Part shown: piece by piece, positions 22,722 to 35,296 of the stretch
How positions within the stretch are numbered: the first letter of the stretch is position 1
Layout: the number at the start of each line of letters is the position of its first letter
Source of the DNA: Castanea sativa
Taxonomy: Eukaryota; Streptophyta; Magnoliopsida; Fagales; Fagaceae
DNA: 64,000 nt
Direction of reading: 5' to 3'
NCBI RefSeq assembly: GCF_040712315.1
Contig: NC_134016.1
Coordinates: 51,108,986-51,172,985 of the forward strand
The notes under the pieces: model-generated
What the model saw: the letters and a program-made list of their open reading frames with translations, nothing else
Databases searched by the model: none
What the model was told of the DNA's origin: nothing
Made by a program: the position numbers and the translations under genes

Positions 22722-25700
22722 CTACCAAGTTTGTGCCCCTAAACCCCTAAGCTTGTACCCTAGGTGATCCAGGAATTGAAAGTACAAAAATCTCCACTGC
22801 TTGTTCAACAATAAAGGACCCAATACAACCCAAAAACCAACAACAAATCCAAGTGCCATGCTCACATAAAACCAATCCACATCAACTCCACTAAAAGCCT
22901 TGCATTCTTTCTTTTCAGTGTTAGGTTGTACATCCTTTATAGTACAGTTATCAATAAGTGGAGGTCCACAAAGTTTGTTTCCAAAAAAATTGGATGCATC
23001 AAGACTTTGTAGCTGAGTGCTTGAAGGGATTTTCCCAGTCAAATTGTTGTTTGACAAGTTCAACCGACTCAAAAATGTCAAACTTGACATACTTTGAGGA
23101 ATTTGACCAGAAAGTTGGTTACTTGAGAAATCAATAGACTCCACTGATCCCATATCACCTATATTCTCAGGAATCCTTCCAGTCAAGTTATTAAATGACA
23201 AATCTAGTGACTGTAATCCTTTGAGATGCATCACTTCTTCAGGGATCTCTCCTGATAAATTGTTGTTGGAAAGGTCTATAATTTTTACTAGTTGAAGAGT
23301 GGTGGAATACTCAAGATATTTTCCCTTAATTGCAACCAATTGACTTTCAATAGGCACAGAAGAATATTCTGTTAACATCCGGAATGAAAAGAAGGGATAA
23401 TCTGAACTGTTACTTGTGGCCATGGCACTAAAATTGTGGACACATTTAGGTATGCTTCCAAATAGATTATTATGTGAAAGGTCCAAGATTTGGAGTGAAG
23501 TTAGAGAACAGAGTTCTTCTGGGATGTAACCATGAAAATTATTTGAGTGAAGGTGAAGAATCACCAACCTTGAAAGTCTATGTCCTATCCAAGAAGGTAT
23601 GCTTCCAACAAAATCATTCTTAGCAACATCAATGGTCACCAACTGTTCACAATTTTTCAAAGAGGATGGTAATTTTCTTGAGAATCTGTTGTTGTCTAGG
23701 TGCAAATACGAAAGACCAACCAAAGATCCAATGGAGGTTGGAATACTACCAGTGAAATTGTTTTTTCCCAAATTTAAGGCATACAAGTATTTCCACATCA
23801 TCCAACAATTACTTAATTTCCCTGATAAAAGATTTTTTCCAAGATTAAGGAGCTGCATATTTTTGGGCTCATTCATCTTGTAACACAAAAAGTGAGAAAT
23901 AGATCCGGATAGTGAATTGTTAGAAAGATCAAGAAAGCTCACATTAGAGGATATACAAGGTAACAGACCTTTGAAGCGATTTGAACTCATATCAAGTATT
24001 GGATACTCCAACATAATTGGGATATGTGGAATCTCTCCATAGATCTGATTATGAGAGATATTTAGATAAGAAAGCTGAGAAGTCAAGTTCCAAAAGGAAG
24101 GAGGAACTGCATCTAAAATCTTTGTGTTGGATATGCCCAAGGTAAAAAGTTGCCTTTGTGAACAGAGCCACAAAGGAAATTTCGGCCCTAAATTCCATGA
24201 TCCCAAATGTAAATGGTTGAGTTGAAAAGGAGGTGTCCAATTGTCACTTAGTTCTAAAGTCAGTTGGTTCTGAGACGCAACAAGTGTTTTCAATCTCATT
24301 AAACTGGCAAAATGAACTTCTAAAACCACACCCTCCAACATATTTAAACCAATATTCAGAGACTCTAATTTTGAAAGTTGTCCAAAACTTTGAGGGAGAG
24401 TACCATTAATTTGATTACTCTCAAGGTCCTAGGATCTCAAGGACGAAAGATTTCCTATAGACCATGGAATTGGACCTGAAATTGAATTATTCCCCAAAGA
24501 AAGACTGACCAGATTTTTAAGTTGCCCAAGTTCAGCAGTTAACTGCCCAGACAATTGAGCATTAGACAAATCTAAGATCTCTAGTCCATTTGAAGCACAT
24601 CCTAATAGACTTTCAAAGATTTCAGATATCTCTTGACTCCATTTGTTGTATGACAATGTAATTGCCCTTAAGTTGCAGAGATTACCCAAAGATCTTGGTA
24701 CCTTTCCTTCAAGTTCATTGGATGACAAGTCTATGCTAATGGCAGATGTTAGGTTTCCAATGGCACTAGAGATTGTGCCCTGCAAATTATTGGAGAAGAG
24801 GCTAAGGAACTCAAGATGACTAAAACTGTACAGCCAATTGGGAATTGAAGAGTTGAAAGCGTTGAAAGATAGATCGAGGTGCCTAAGTGAAGTCAAGTTC
24901 TGGAGATGAACAGGGATTGGACCTTGAAACTGATTGTAAGATAGATCGAGGTGCCTAAGTGAAGTCAAGTTCTGGAGATGAACACCTTGAAACTGATTCC
25001 AGGATAGATCGAGGTGCCTAAGTGAAGTCAAGTTCTGGAGATGAACAGGGATTGGACCTTGAAACTGATTGGAAGATAGATAAAGAGAAACCAGATTATG
25101 AAGACCAAAGACCCAAAACAGAATCGAAGTGTTTTCAAAACTGTTGGATGAAAGATCAAGGGTGGTGAGAGATGAGAAGTTAATACTGGGTATCGGTGGG
25201 ACAAAACCAGAAAGGTCGCAATAATGCAATCGCAACTCTAACAAGGAAGGGAGTTTGTTTATCTCCTGTAGCCAATTAGAGGCTTGGCTAAGGTTTGCAG
25301 AACTCAAATCAAGGTGTTGTAGTAAAGGAAGACCAGAGAGCCAATGAAGGTTCTTCACATATAAAGATTTAAAATAATAATTATTATTATGATAATAATA
25401 ATTATATCCAAGATCGAGATAGTGCAAATTAGAGAGATTCCCAAGTTGATGAGGAATCAATCCCACAAATCCCGCATGGGAGAGATTAAGATATCTTAAG
25501 CTCCCCATTGAACCGAGGAATTTGGGAATTGGAATACCACCAAAATCATTGTAACTGAGGTCCAAGTAAATCAAATGCTTCAAATCAAGCAGAGAAGGAT
25601 TTATCTTACCACCAAATCTGGACCTCAAATAAGCTTCATATTGAGCATCCCATTGGGCCTCAGAATATGTAAGCAAGTCATACATAGGAGGAAAGCTTCT

Positions 25701-25973
25701 GAGATGGAGTTGGAGGACATGACCGGTGCGGTTGTGGCAGACAACACCGACCCAGTGACAGCAATCCACGTCAGATGCAGAAGCAGCCCAAGAGGCAAGG
25801 CGGTTAGAAGGATCTGTAAGGTGTTGCTTGAAGTTGAGAAGGGCGTGTCGCTCGCTTTCAATGCAACGAACCTCAGAGTCAGAGTCAGAGTCAGAGTGGG
25901 CAGTGCAGAAGTTATGAGGAGGATGAATAGTGAGCAAACAAAGGAGAAGGGTTAAAGTAACAGCTCTCATCAT
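22722..25973 (-). pseudogene. RLP1: EIX-type LRR receptor-like protein, one nonsense codon
   Basis: A 1083-codon frame encodes the complete layout of a plant LRR receptor-like protein. It has a signal peptide (MMRAVTLTLLLCLL, about 1-25), a cysteine-pair LRR N-cap (DCCHWVGVVC), then about 25-30 extracellular LRRs. An island with YSTTLQLVKIIDLS, four last LRRs, a C-cap (GNKLCGPP), one membrane helix (FYVSMALGFVVGFWVVLG) and a short tail without a kinase follow. It resembles tomato EIX receptors, which sense microbial elicitors at the plasma membrane with a SOBIR1-type partner. A TAG at 24429-24431 replaces the Leu codon in SLRSLDLESN and splits the frame into 26072-24429 and 24341-22722, both in the same phase. 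That is the only lesion seen. The start is the first of two Met codons before the signal peptide; the longer upstream frame begins before the TATA box. Confidence 0.88.
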
Positions 25974-26050
25974 CGTGCTTTTATAAAAATTATAATAATA
26001 AAACTGATGATTTATGATTTTGTCATGTTTGGTACCAATGGCATAGGACT

Positions 26051-26058
26051 TATTTATA
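26051..26058 (-). promoter_or_regulatory. TATA box of RLP1
   Basis: TATAAATA on the minus strand, about 80 bases before the chosen ATG. The same box and spacing recur at RLP2, RLP4 and RLP5, which supports the MMRAV start. Confidence 0.7.
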
Positions 26059-26209
26059 GGAAGCGGGCCCATCTATCCATCCATCTTATTGTATGGTGCT
26101 CGAGAGTTTGTTTCAATTTCATCCACACATTAGGGATTGACTGAGTAAGTCTCGTAGATGGGACCCTCTATTTGTAAGCCCTTATGTTCAATTGGATACA
26201 TGTCAATTT

Positions 26210-26260
26210 TCTATCTTTATGAAAGTGCAACGCATTTTACACGGTACTTTGACTAGTCAT
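26210..26260. promoter_or_regulatory. Single W-box repeat unit, RLP1 promoter
   Basis: One unit with GTGCAACGCATTTTACACGG followed by TTTGACTAGTCAT. TTGACT at 26249-26254 matches the WRKY W-box core TTGAC(C/T). Other copies of the gene have two to five units at this place. Confidence 0.45.
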
Positions 26261-27859
26261 TACTCATTCATTACTTGTATCAAAATTCTACAATCTTTAA
26301 AACAGAATATGTCCCACCGTGACTGAGTATTATGGCAGTGAATTGTGATTGTTTAGCAACAAAACTTTTAAAGGGATAATCTAATAATAATAACTAGTCG
26401 TTAATTCGTGCCATGCACAGATTAGTTGAACAAAAATTTTAAATTTTAAATTTGCCTAAAGTTATGATCACTTGAAAAAATCAATTACAATTTAAGAGGG
26501 AAAAAAAATACTAACACCAATAATGTTAGGCATGCCATGTCTATTATCAATGTCATCCTTTCTTTAATAACAATTTACGTCTCAATCATTTTTTTAATAT
26601 AATATAATCCCTCCCATTGTTCAATTTGTTTGCAAAATCCTGGATTTTTTCTTGCCATATAAAATGCACCCAAAAAACTCAAAAATAATAAAATAAAAAC
26701 TATAGAAGTTTTTACATAGAAAAAAAATAATTAATTACACTCAGAAAAAGTCATTAATCTAGAGCAATAGGTTTTGGAAAAGATTTTTTTTTTTTTTTTG
26801 AGAATCGGAAAGGCTAATTTAGTGTTATAAGCAATAATTATAATATTTTAGCACGTAGAAGAACAACAAAAAAAGGCGTATCAGATGAATAAATTGACTT
26901 TGTTAGAGATTATAAGACAAATAAATTCATTGGAAAGAATAGATTTCGGAATATATATGAATGTAAAAAAAAAAAAAAAAATGAAGTACCAGTTGAAAGG
27001 TCATAGAGTTTTAATCTAGATAGAAGACGACCAATCTAGAAAGCACTTGGAATGCTCCTATTATTTGCATAGCCTTGGCTGCCACCTTCTTGCCTCTCAT
27101 CTACTTATGATTCCAACTTTTATTCTTGGCGAGAAAAAGGAGCTCTTGCTTTTGAGTAATGTAATTGAGAAAAATGCCACAAGAAACATATCAACACCCT
27201 TTTTGGTTCTTAAATAATACAAATTTATAAGGTTAACGCATAACCTAAGCTTGTTCATCAAGATTCAAGACCCAACAATGTAAAAAACAATATAAAAAAT
27301 AGAGTAACAAATTAAAAAAAAATTGTCATATTTTGGGCCCTTATTTAGGTTCATTTGGATTTATATCAATTTTCTAAACTTAACACAAAAAGAGTAACAT
27401 ATTTTAGACATGATTTTGATTCATCATTTGTGATTAATCCCACTATGTTTACTTGTTTAGACGGGATTTTGACTCGTCATTTTTTATAAATCGGACTATG
27501 TTTACTTGTTTACATAATTTGTGATAGCTATTTCCATTTTAAAACTTTTATCTTTTTCATCTTTTTTTTTATAAGAAAAACTTTTATCTTTTATTTTTGT
27601 TTTTTTCTCTAAAAATGCAAAAATCATAGGTGAATCCCTTCATGACTACCTCTAATATTTCATACATGGGATGAAACAAACAATCAAGCCAATATTCATT
27701 TTTAAGCTGATATCTTGAGATACTTTGTAGCTTGTAGGCAGGGAATGGATCTCAAAGTGCCACGAATTAAACTACCTGATGAATTAACACAACAGATTCC
27801 TATTATTATTGATCAACTACTAATCAAAATAAGCTAGACATATAAGTTATACATTACAA
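26261..27859. other. Upstream region of RLP1 and intergenic DNA
   Basis: Up to about 27020 it matches the upstream regions of RLP2 (to 47779) and RLP4 (to 63447). The remainder is AT-rich with no gene visible. Confidence 0.6.
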
Positions 27860-28070
27860 CTTAATTAGATTTTTTTTATAACAACAACTTAATTAGTTGA
27901 TTTGTTGGCTTGTTACTAATTTTAGTGAGGTTACTCAAAAAATGAAGTATTGTCCTAATCTACCGAATGAATTTAGTTGACTACGCTATTATTATATCCA
28001 AATGGAACTTTAAAATAAGTATCATTGGAAAGTTCATCAATATTGCATATAGGTATAATAAATTATACAA

Positions 28071-28116
<46 letters not shown>

Positions 28117-28466
28117 AGTAAAAAATAGGTAACAAACTAGTGTCATGGGTAGAATGTATTAAAAGTTTTTTTTTTAAAAAGTCTTGTTAGTTTTTGTATC
28201 TTGGAAGTCTTCACTCGTGCTTGATACAACTTTCTCTGAAAAGATCTAACTAGGAACAAATTTCTTCCCATGTACACTAACATTGAATATACTCTAGTTT
28301 TTTCTCCATTTGATAATATATTGTGGAAATTGTCATCCAAGTTAATTGAAAATGTGTGATGCTCTGGCACAAAATATTTCCTAATCAAAACTAGTCAACA
28401 GAATTCGACAGGACAATAGAATTTCCTATCGTATACAGTGGGTTTGTTTGATATTGTGAAATTTCT
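27860..28466. repeat. About 605-bp repeat, copy a
   Basis: It matches 32570-33195 in direct orientation, including the central TA array and a minus-strand frame containing EKTRVYSMLVYMGRNLF. A third, partial copy lies at 29820-30090. No TG/CA ends or primer site mark these as LTRs, and I do not recognise the protein. Confidence 0.6.
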
Positions 28467-29819
28467 TTATCTGGCCATTGAAAAGTCTAGTATAAGGCTG
28501 CCAAGTTCCAAAAGTCATATGCTTTTACTAGTAAAGAGTTGAAATGATTATTAACCACTATTGTGATTATTTTAGGACCAAAATTGAGATAATCAAGAAT
28601 ACATTTTATGAACGTGTCATGGATATGAGCCAATTTTTTTATGTTAGGTAGTAATGGCCTCCTGTCCTAAATTCATTTAAGGCTCTATTTGTGGTTTAAC
28701 TTAATTTCAACATTCCCTTGAAAATGAAGTTTATATATCTCCAAAAAATAAAAATAAAAAATAAATTTTTTTCCATGGATTGCATAATTTTTTGATGTTA
28801 GGCGAAATGAAGTGGTGTCCTAGTTATTCTGTTTATTAGCTATTTTAGTGGTCTTATTCACAATTGACAACATTGTTTATTTGAAATTCATGCCAAAAAT
28901 ATATATGATGAAACTTCTAGTTGGAAAAGAAATTGAAATCTTGAATTTCAAATATTCATTATAAGTTGTAGAGAACATTGGAAAAGAAAAATAAATTCAT
29001 AAGAAAATAAATCTAAAAATGTTCGTCAATGATTATTATTAGGGTGTGGCTTGTGTTCAGTGAAAGTTTTCACTGGACACATTGGATTGGGGACACGTGT
29101 CCAAATCCTGCCGTGTCCAGTGAAAATTTTCACTGGACTCAAGCTCTGCCCTTATTATTATTATTTTTTTGCAACCAGTCATTGATTAATTATTACTGTA
29201 TATAGACTTAACTGAAATTTTGATCCACAACAAAGTATATATTAAAGATTGAAGCAATTACACATCCCAGTGTGCTTTTGTTGCTTAGTTCTAAGCTATT
29301 GTTATGCTACTTGTCATGTACATTGTTTCATTGCAAACTAAATTAAGCATCGTTTAGACTATTTATTAGTTGCGAACTTTACCACATGTTGTTTGGTGAT
29401 AGGCTATTAGAGTTGGCAAGAATTTTTGTTTGTTGACTTGAGCTTAATCAGTTTTTAATGCTTTAAATTTGTCCCACGCATTAGGGATTTGGCGTAAAGC
29501 ATTGACTCGGTGAGTCTTGTATATGCGACAATTTTGTGGGACATTGATAGGTTCATTTTTGGATACATATATCATTTTTTTTTAGAGATAATTACAATAT
29601 GCTGCTAACCTCACAGCTCGAACCCTTTCCTCCCTAGACCCCCAAACACTTTGTGCATGGGGAGATGTCAATTTAGCTACAAGCACTTTTCTAACTTGAG
29701 AAAAGTGCACTATAACTTATTTTACACGGAGCTTTGATTTGTCATCATCATTCACTACTTTATCAAAAAAAAAAATTAAAATATTCATGGATCATTATTA
29801 TAGAATATGTCCCACTTTG
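28467..29819. other. Intergenic, with one small MITE
   Basis: AT-rich DNA without a recognisable gene. Contains the MITE at 29041-29152 and, near 29585-29700, a decayed segment with CAGCTCGAACCC that may be another SINE or LTR scrap. Confidence 0.5.
29041..29152. mobile_element. 112-bp MITE with near-complete inverted repeats
   Basis: The left arm AGGGTGTGGCTTGTG and the right arm read on the other strand, AGGGCAGAGCTTGAG, continue as inverted repeats for about 40 bases (TTCACTGGACAC). ATT-rich flanks on both sides could be an 8-9-base target duplication, as in hAT or Mutator elements. Confidence 0.6.
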
Positions 29820-30090
29820 ATTTTAAAAGTTAAAAACTAGAGTGTCATGAGTAGAATGTATTAAAAGTTAAAAAGAAAGTCTTGTTAGTGTTTCTACATT
29901 GGAAGTCTTCCTCGTGCTTGGCACAATTTTCTTAGAAAAGATCTTACTAGGTACAAATTTCTTTCCAAGCACCCCAATGTTGAATATACTCTAGTTTTTT
30001 CTCTATTTGATAATATATTGTGGAAATTGTCATTCAAATTATTTGAAAATGTGTGATGAAATGGCACAAAATCTTTCCCAATCAATACTA
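29820..30090. repeat. Partial third copy of the 27860/32570 repeat
   Basis: It starts at GTGTCATGAGTAGAATG and ends after the minus-strand frame with FVPFHHTFSNNL. It lacks the first half, including the TA array. Confidence 0.55.
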
Positions 30091-30214
30091 GTGTGCATCC
30101 AAAAGTTCATGAATGTGCAAGTGTCAAAATCTAAATTATTTTGACATACATTGATTTTATTGTTAGTGTTTGTATTTGGGAAGTCATCTAGGCACACTAA
30201 TGTTGAATATACTC

Positions 30215-32400
30215 TAGTTCATTTGGATGCATTTCAATTTTCTATTTTCTAATTTGACCAATTGTGCATCGTATTCTAGACTGAACTTTGATTGGCCATC
30301 ATCATTCATCATTCATTACGTGTATCAAAATTTAAAAAAAAAATTTAAAAATTCAAAGGATCATTGAAATGGAATAGGTTCGACTCTGACTTTAAGTCGT
30401 CAGGTATTACTATAGTTTTTATTTTTTATTTAATTGAAGGTTCTACTTGGAACCATAGAACATATATATAATAGCGAAATTTATATAAAAATAATGGGTT
30501 CCGGTTAGTTTAACTAATAAAGTTTCTTATTATCAAGTAAGAAATTTGGAATTCAAATTTCAAACCCCACATACATAAAAAAACCTTTTTTTTTTAGAAT
30601 CAAATAATTTTCCATTGCCGGGACATAAAAAACTAATTGATATCTTAACTTGATGATATAAAGGCATAAGTTAAAATTCTATTGTTTTTTTTTTTTGGGA
30701 AAATTCTATCGTTTTTATAAAAATACATAATGATAATAATAATAATGGATGGAGATGGTTATTAGCTATTTTTTGTGATCTTATATTCTTATTCACATTA
30801 AAAAAAAAAAAAAAAGAGGTTCAAAATAGTTGACATACAATTTTATGTTGGTTAAATTCAAGCCACTAATATGTACCACGAACAGAGGAGACTTCATATT
30901 CCACTAATATATAAATACTTAATCAACTGGACTGAATATGTTGATTAGGAAGAAAATAATAAAAATAAAATACCAATGGTGTTCTATGTAGAAACGTGGT
31001 TCTAAATCTTATGCATGAATCTTTTAGATAGAGAAACTTGGGAGCAAATGGAAACCGCCTTACCTAAAACAATTAATATCCCGCCAAAAATTTTTAATTC
31101 AAGAAATTATAAACTGGATTTCTAATTGTGAAATAGATTTTAATTAATATGCCAAACACAGAACAAGTATGTCCTCTCACAAATCACAATGGCAGTTTGT
31201 TTTTAAATTTGCTTATGATCCATGCCAATAGATATTAGAAACTTGTTTTTTCACTAATTTGCTGCTTTTGCCAACAATAAGCTTAGACTTAGTAGAAAAT
31301 TGTACCCGTTGTAGTTAGTTAGGTAATTCTTGTATATAAAATAGAGACGTATTATTTCACTGCATTATTGAGAATTACGATCACATTCTCTCAATTGTTC
31401 ATTTATACACTAATTACAAATCCGAAAAATTTATTCAAATTCTAAATAACATTTCTATATTCAAGAAATTAAGTTCAAAAACCTTAAAAATTTTGGGCAT
31501 TAATACTTTTTTTTTTTAATTTCCAAGGGAAAAATTAAAATATTTGTCATTTGAACAAAAACATTACTAAGATTAAACACAAACTATACTCACAGCACAA
31601 GAATTTCAAACAGTATTGTCCTCCTATACTGAATTCATTGTAGAATAAAGCACTTTTGGTGGTTTAACCAATTTCGACTTTCCCTAAAAATCAAAGTCCG
31701 TCTTTCTCAACAAAAAAAAGGAGTGATTTTACAGGGAGTGAATAATGTATGATGAAACGTCTAGTTCCTATTACAGATATTAATAGCTTGATTAACTGGA
31801 TTGAATCCGTCAATTAGGAAAGAATAATGAAAATAAAATTCCAATGGTGACATGTACAGAAATATGATCAAAAGTCTTTTACTTTAATGGCATTTTTGGC
31901 TCTTCTTTATACATTATGAGGATTGAGGACACCCTCCCCATGTTGTAACAATTGAATTATTAAATACAAAAAAAATCCTTATGCATGAATGTTTTAATTA
32001 GACTTAAAAATCAATTGGAAAGTGGAAACTACCTTACCTAAAATAATTAATATCCCGCAAGAAAATATAATTCAAGAATGATCAATTGGGATTCTAATCA
32101 TATAATAGATTTTGGTTGGGATGTCAAACACTTACAAGTAAGTCCTCTCACAATGGCAGTTTGTCATTAAATTTTCTTATCTTGTGATCCATACCAAAAG
32201 ATATTTATAACATGTTTTATAATCTGTTGCTTTTGCAGCTTTATAATTTGCCAGCAATAAGAAGAGTAAAAATGGAAATGATGGCATAGCCTTGAAAATT
32301 AATGAACCTTTGTGATGGGGTACTTTATTATGCATACAAAATAAGCACATGTTTTTTTTTTAATCTTTATTATTATTTTTTTTATAAAAAGCTATTGCTA
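30215..32400. repeat. Diverged third copy of the UGT-RLP spacer
   Basis: 30225-31300 matches 14140-15120 and 31770-32400 matches 16060-16640, in the same order and orientation. This is an older duplicate of the spacer between the UGT and RLP genes, without a UGT or RLP beside it. No gene is seen. Confidence 0.6.
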
Positions 32401-32569
32401 TTGTGTTTCATCCTTATAGGAATTTAAGTGTAGATTAAATTTTTGTTTTTTTTTTTTTTTACTATTCCTTTTTTCTTTAATTCCTTTATAATTTCTTCTT
32501 TTGTGTAGTTTAAAATTTAAATGGATTTTTTCTTAAGCTTTAGAGCATGGACTTTAGATAAGCTGTTCA

Positions 32570-32791
32570 ACTTAATTAGTTTTTTTTTTTTTTTTTTTGT
32601 AACAACAACTTAATTAATTGATTTGTTGGCTTGTTACTAATTTTAGTTAGGTTACTCAAAAATTGAAGTATTGTCCTAATCTACTGATTGAATTTAGTTG
32701 ACTACGCTATTATTATATCCAAATGGAACTTTAAAATAAGTAGCATTGGAAATTTCATCAATATTGCATATAGGTATAATAAATTATACAA

Positions 32792-32843
<52 letters not shown>

Positions 32844-33195
32844 AGTATAAAATAGGTAACAAACTAGTGTCATGGGTAGAATGTATTAAAAGTTATATAA
32901 AAAAAGAAGAAGTCTTGTTAGTGTTTGTATCTTGGAAGTCTTTACTCGTGCTCGATACAACTTTCTCTGAAAAGATCTAACTAGGAACAAATTTCTTCCC
33001 ATGTACACTAACATTGAATATACTCTAGTTTTTTCTCCATCTGATAATATATTGTAAAAATTGTCCTCCAAGTTAATTGAAAATGTGTGATGCTCTGGCA
33101 CAAAATATTTCCTAATCAAAACTAGCCAACAGAATTCAACTGGACAATAGAATTTCCTATCATATACAGTGGGTTTGTTTGATATTGTGAAATTG
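32570..33195. repeat. About 625-bp repeat, copy b
   Basis: Direct copy of 27860-28466. Its minus-strand frame is the longest of the three (33272-32886, 128 codons) and includes FVPEHHTFSINLEDN and VYSMLVYMGRNLF. It has no domain I recognise and no start context; it is probably a decayed coding remnant. Confidence 0.55.
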
Positions 33196-34330
33196 CTGAA
33201 AGTACAAAAATCTCTAGTATGATTAGTTGGAAAGTCATGTTCTTTAAGTGTGAAAAGTCTAGAATGGAACACGTTTTATGTTCCCCCAATGTTTTGGAGA
33301 GAATTGCTAGCCGCTCATCCCATTGGGACCCGCCTTATTCATACAAAGGAAAAATTGTCTAATTTTCCTAAGTGTGACTTACTATCCCAACTGCCAAGTA
33401 TAGACAGAACATATGATATTGACTATATTGCAAACCTCTAACACAGACAATTCAAGCTAAGGAATTCAAACAAACCCTACATAAAGAAATCTTAAAAAAA
33501 AAAAAAGGGTTCAAACGAAAAAATGATATCACCCACCAAAGACCAACATGCCATAATATGTCACTTAAAATTATTAAGAAAATCGTGTTATATGGCAGAG
33601 TCATGTGCACCACTTTTTCTTCTTTTTTCTTTTGCATTAAATTTTATTATTATTTCTTCTCTTTTTTTATTTTTAATTTATTTATTTACTTACTATTAAC
33701 TCAAGCTTCTTTCTGTTCTTTTTTCACGTGGTTTTTCATTCTTCCAAAATCACAATATTTATGGCATTATTTTTTATAACTATTTTATGTGGCATACTAT
33801 GAATTATTGTTTATCACTTTCACTTGAACTCATCATGCATATCCAATGACAGAGCCCATAATTTTTTTTTGCGTTCGCCCTCTAGTCCCATTTACTAGCT
33901 TTAAGTGCCGAAACTAAGGTAGTGAAGCTTTGAAAGTTTGAAAATCAAGTTGATGGTAAAGGTTTTAGGATTTGGTCACTTTTATAAATAATAATGTTAA
34001 TGCTTGGTGTGAAGTAGTCTAATTTAATCTAAAATTGACTAACTTTTGTAAGATGGGACCAATTTGGTGATTTACTGATTTTTTTTTTCACTGGTGTAAG
34101 GTAGATCATATATGTTGATGAGTAGTTAGAGATTGCAGTGAATTTTGATATAATGTTCATGCTTGCTGCTTGCCTGTGAAGGCATATGTTATGACTCACA
34201 TTACTCTCATCTTTCATGTGTTCTGTTAAGACATGTAAATGAGTATTTAATCGAAAACATCAGTGCTATAGTTTTCTTCCATTTCCTTGAACATGTACTT
34301 TTAACTGATGACAAACTCTTCAACCTTCAG
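33196..34330. other. Intergenic, no gene recognised
   Basis: AT-rich and T-rich tracts. Short frames such as 33250-33441 have no recognisable similarity. Confidence 0.6.
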
Positions 34331-34539
34331 GAGGCTGCAATAAAAAAGATAAGGTCTATTAAATCCAAAGAGTTCTTTGCATAAAGGTATTATGCAAGAT
34401 CCATCACAATGTGGTGAGTAATTATGATTAACTCTTAGCACGGTGTGAAAGAAAGGCTTGAGTATAATCACTAGTGAAATCTTTATAGGTGAAGCTTTTG
34501 GGGTATGCCAACGAAGAGGATGACCTCTACTTGGTCCAG
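34331..34539 (+). pseudogene. LysM receptor-like kinase fragment (kinase N-lobe exons)
   Basis: After an acceptor-like CAACCTTCAG, exon 34331-34413 reads EAAIKKIRSIKSKEFFA and then, after a small deletion with frame shift, KVLCKIHHNVV. A donor GTGAGT and an 75-base intron follow. Exon 34489-34539 reads VKLLGYANEEDDLYLV. These match the kinase strand with the ATP-binding lysine, helix C and following strands of LYK-type LysM kinases, with a plausible exon pattern. The sequence then breaks off into GGGGCGAAACTAGG, which looks like transposon sequence. No LysM domain or remaining kinase was found. This is a relic, and the assignment to LYK rather than another kinase rests on the short motifs. 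Confidence 0.5.
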
Positions 34540-35262
34540 GGGCGAAACTAGGATTTCATCATGGAGAGGGCCGAAAGATATCATAAATCTCTTTATATAA
34601 GCAAAATTATGTTGTATCTTATCTATCATCTATTCCAAACCCTATATATATATCACCTTTGAGAACAAAAAAATTGTATAACATTTCGAATAAAAATGAG
34701 TTCATAAATTGATGATTGTGATGAAGAGGGAAAAATATAGCTTTGGAAAAAAAAAATGCAAATACCAACAGCTTGACATGAAAATGACATTTTAATTTAA
34801 CACTTTCAAAATTACTCAACATTATGTTTTTTTTTACCATACATATTGACAAATTATCCTCTATTTTCTATTCTTTTTTCCTTTCTTTTTATAACTGAAA
34901 TTAGTAAATTAATTAAAAAATTTAAAGAAAAAGATAATAAAGCATATTGTTTCCAATCCGCATTTTTTAGTCAAGAAAATAGAATCATTAATTATCTCAA
35001 TCCAAAAATTTCCTTCTCTTTTCAAAAACAATTCAAATAGTTTTAAATTTTTCATTCCATTAATGCTACTCATTATTGAATAAAGCTAAGAAAACAAATT
35101 AATGTTAATAAAACAGCAATGGTTCACATGTGATGGACTAGGAGTTCAGATTGTTATTATTCTTGGTGGTGAGATTGCCAAATAGAGAAGATCCAATGTC
35201 GTGGGGGTGGTGGTGGCTGAGCCTTGGATGTCTTAGCCATGGAGGTTCTTGGCTATGTGGGT

Positions 35263-35296
<34 letters not shown>

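Larger units (their letters stand above)
7106..26690. repeat. Segmental duplication block I
   Basis: This stretch corresponds in order and orientation to block II at 38600-57495. Matching sub-segments are 7106-7305 with 38600-38800, 7497-11182 with 39674-43145, 11138-11641 with 47775-48278, 13161-15810 with 48279-50475, and 18168-22400 with 50484-54480, followed by RLP1 and RLP3. The copies differ by MITE insertions, one large deletion in block II and the RLP2 insertion. Boundaries were found by eye and are approximate. Confidence 0.8.

Noticed and set aside
23599..23883. A 94-codon plus-strand frame conserved opposite RLP1, and again opposite RLP2, RLP3 and RLP4.
   Set aside because: It is antisense to the LRR coding region and is conserved only because that strand is.
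25974..26072. A 33-codon N-terminal extension of RLP1 (and equivalents in RLP2 and RLP4).
   Set aside because: Its ATG lies upstream of the TATA box, and it would bury the signal peptide.
27860..33195. The direct repeats at 27860 and 32570 as LTRs of one retrotransposon.
   Set aside because: No TG/CA ends, primer site, polypurine tract or gag-pol remains between them, and a third partial copy lies inside.
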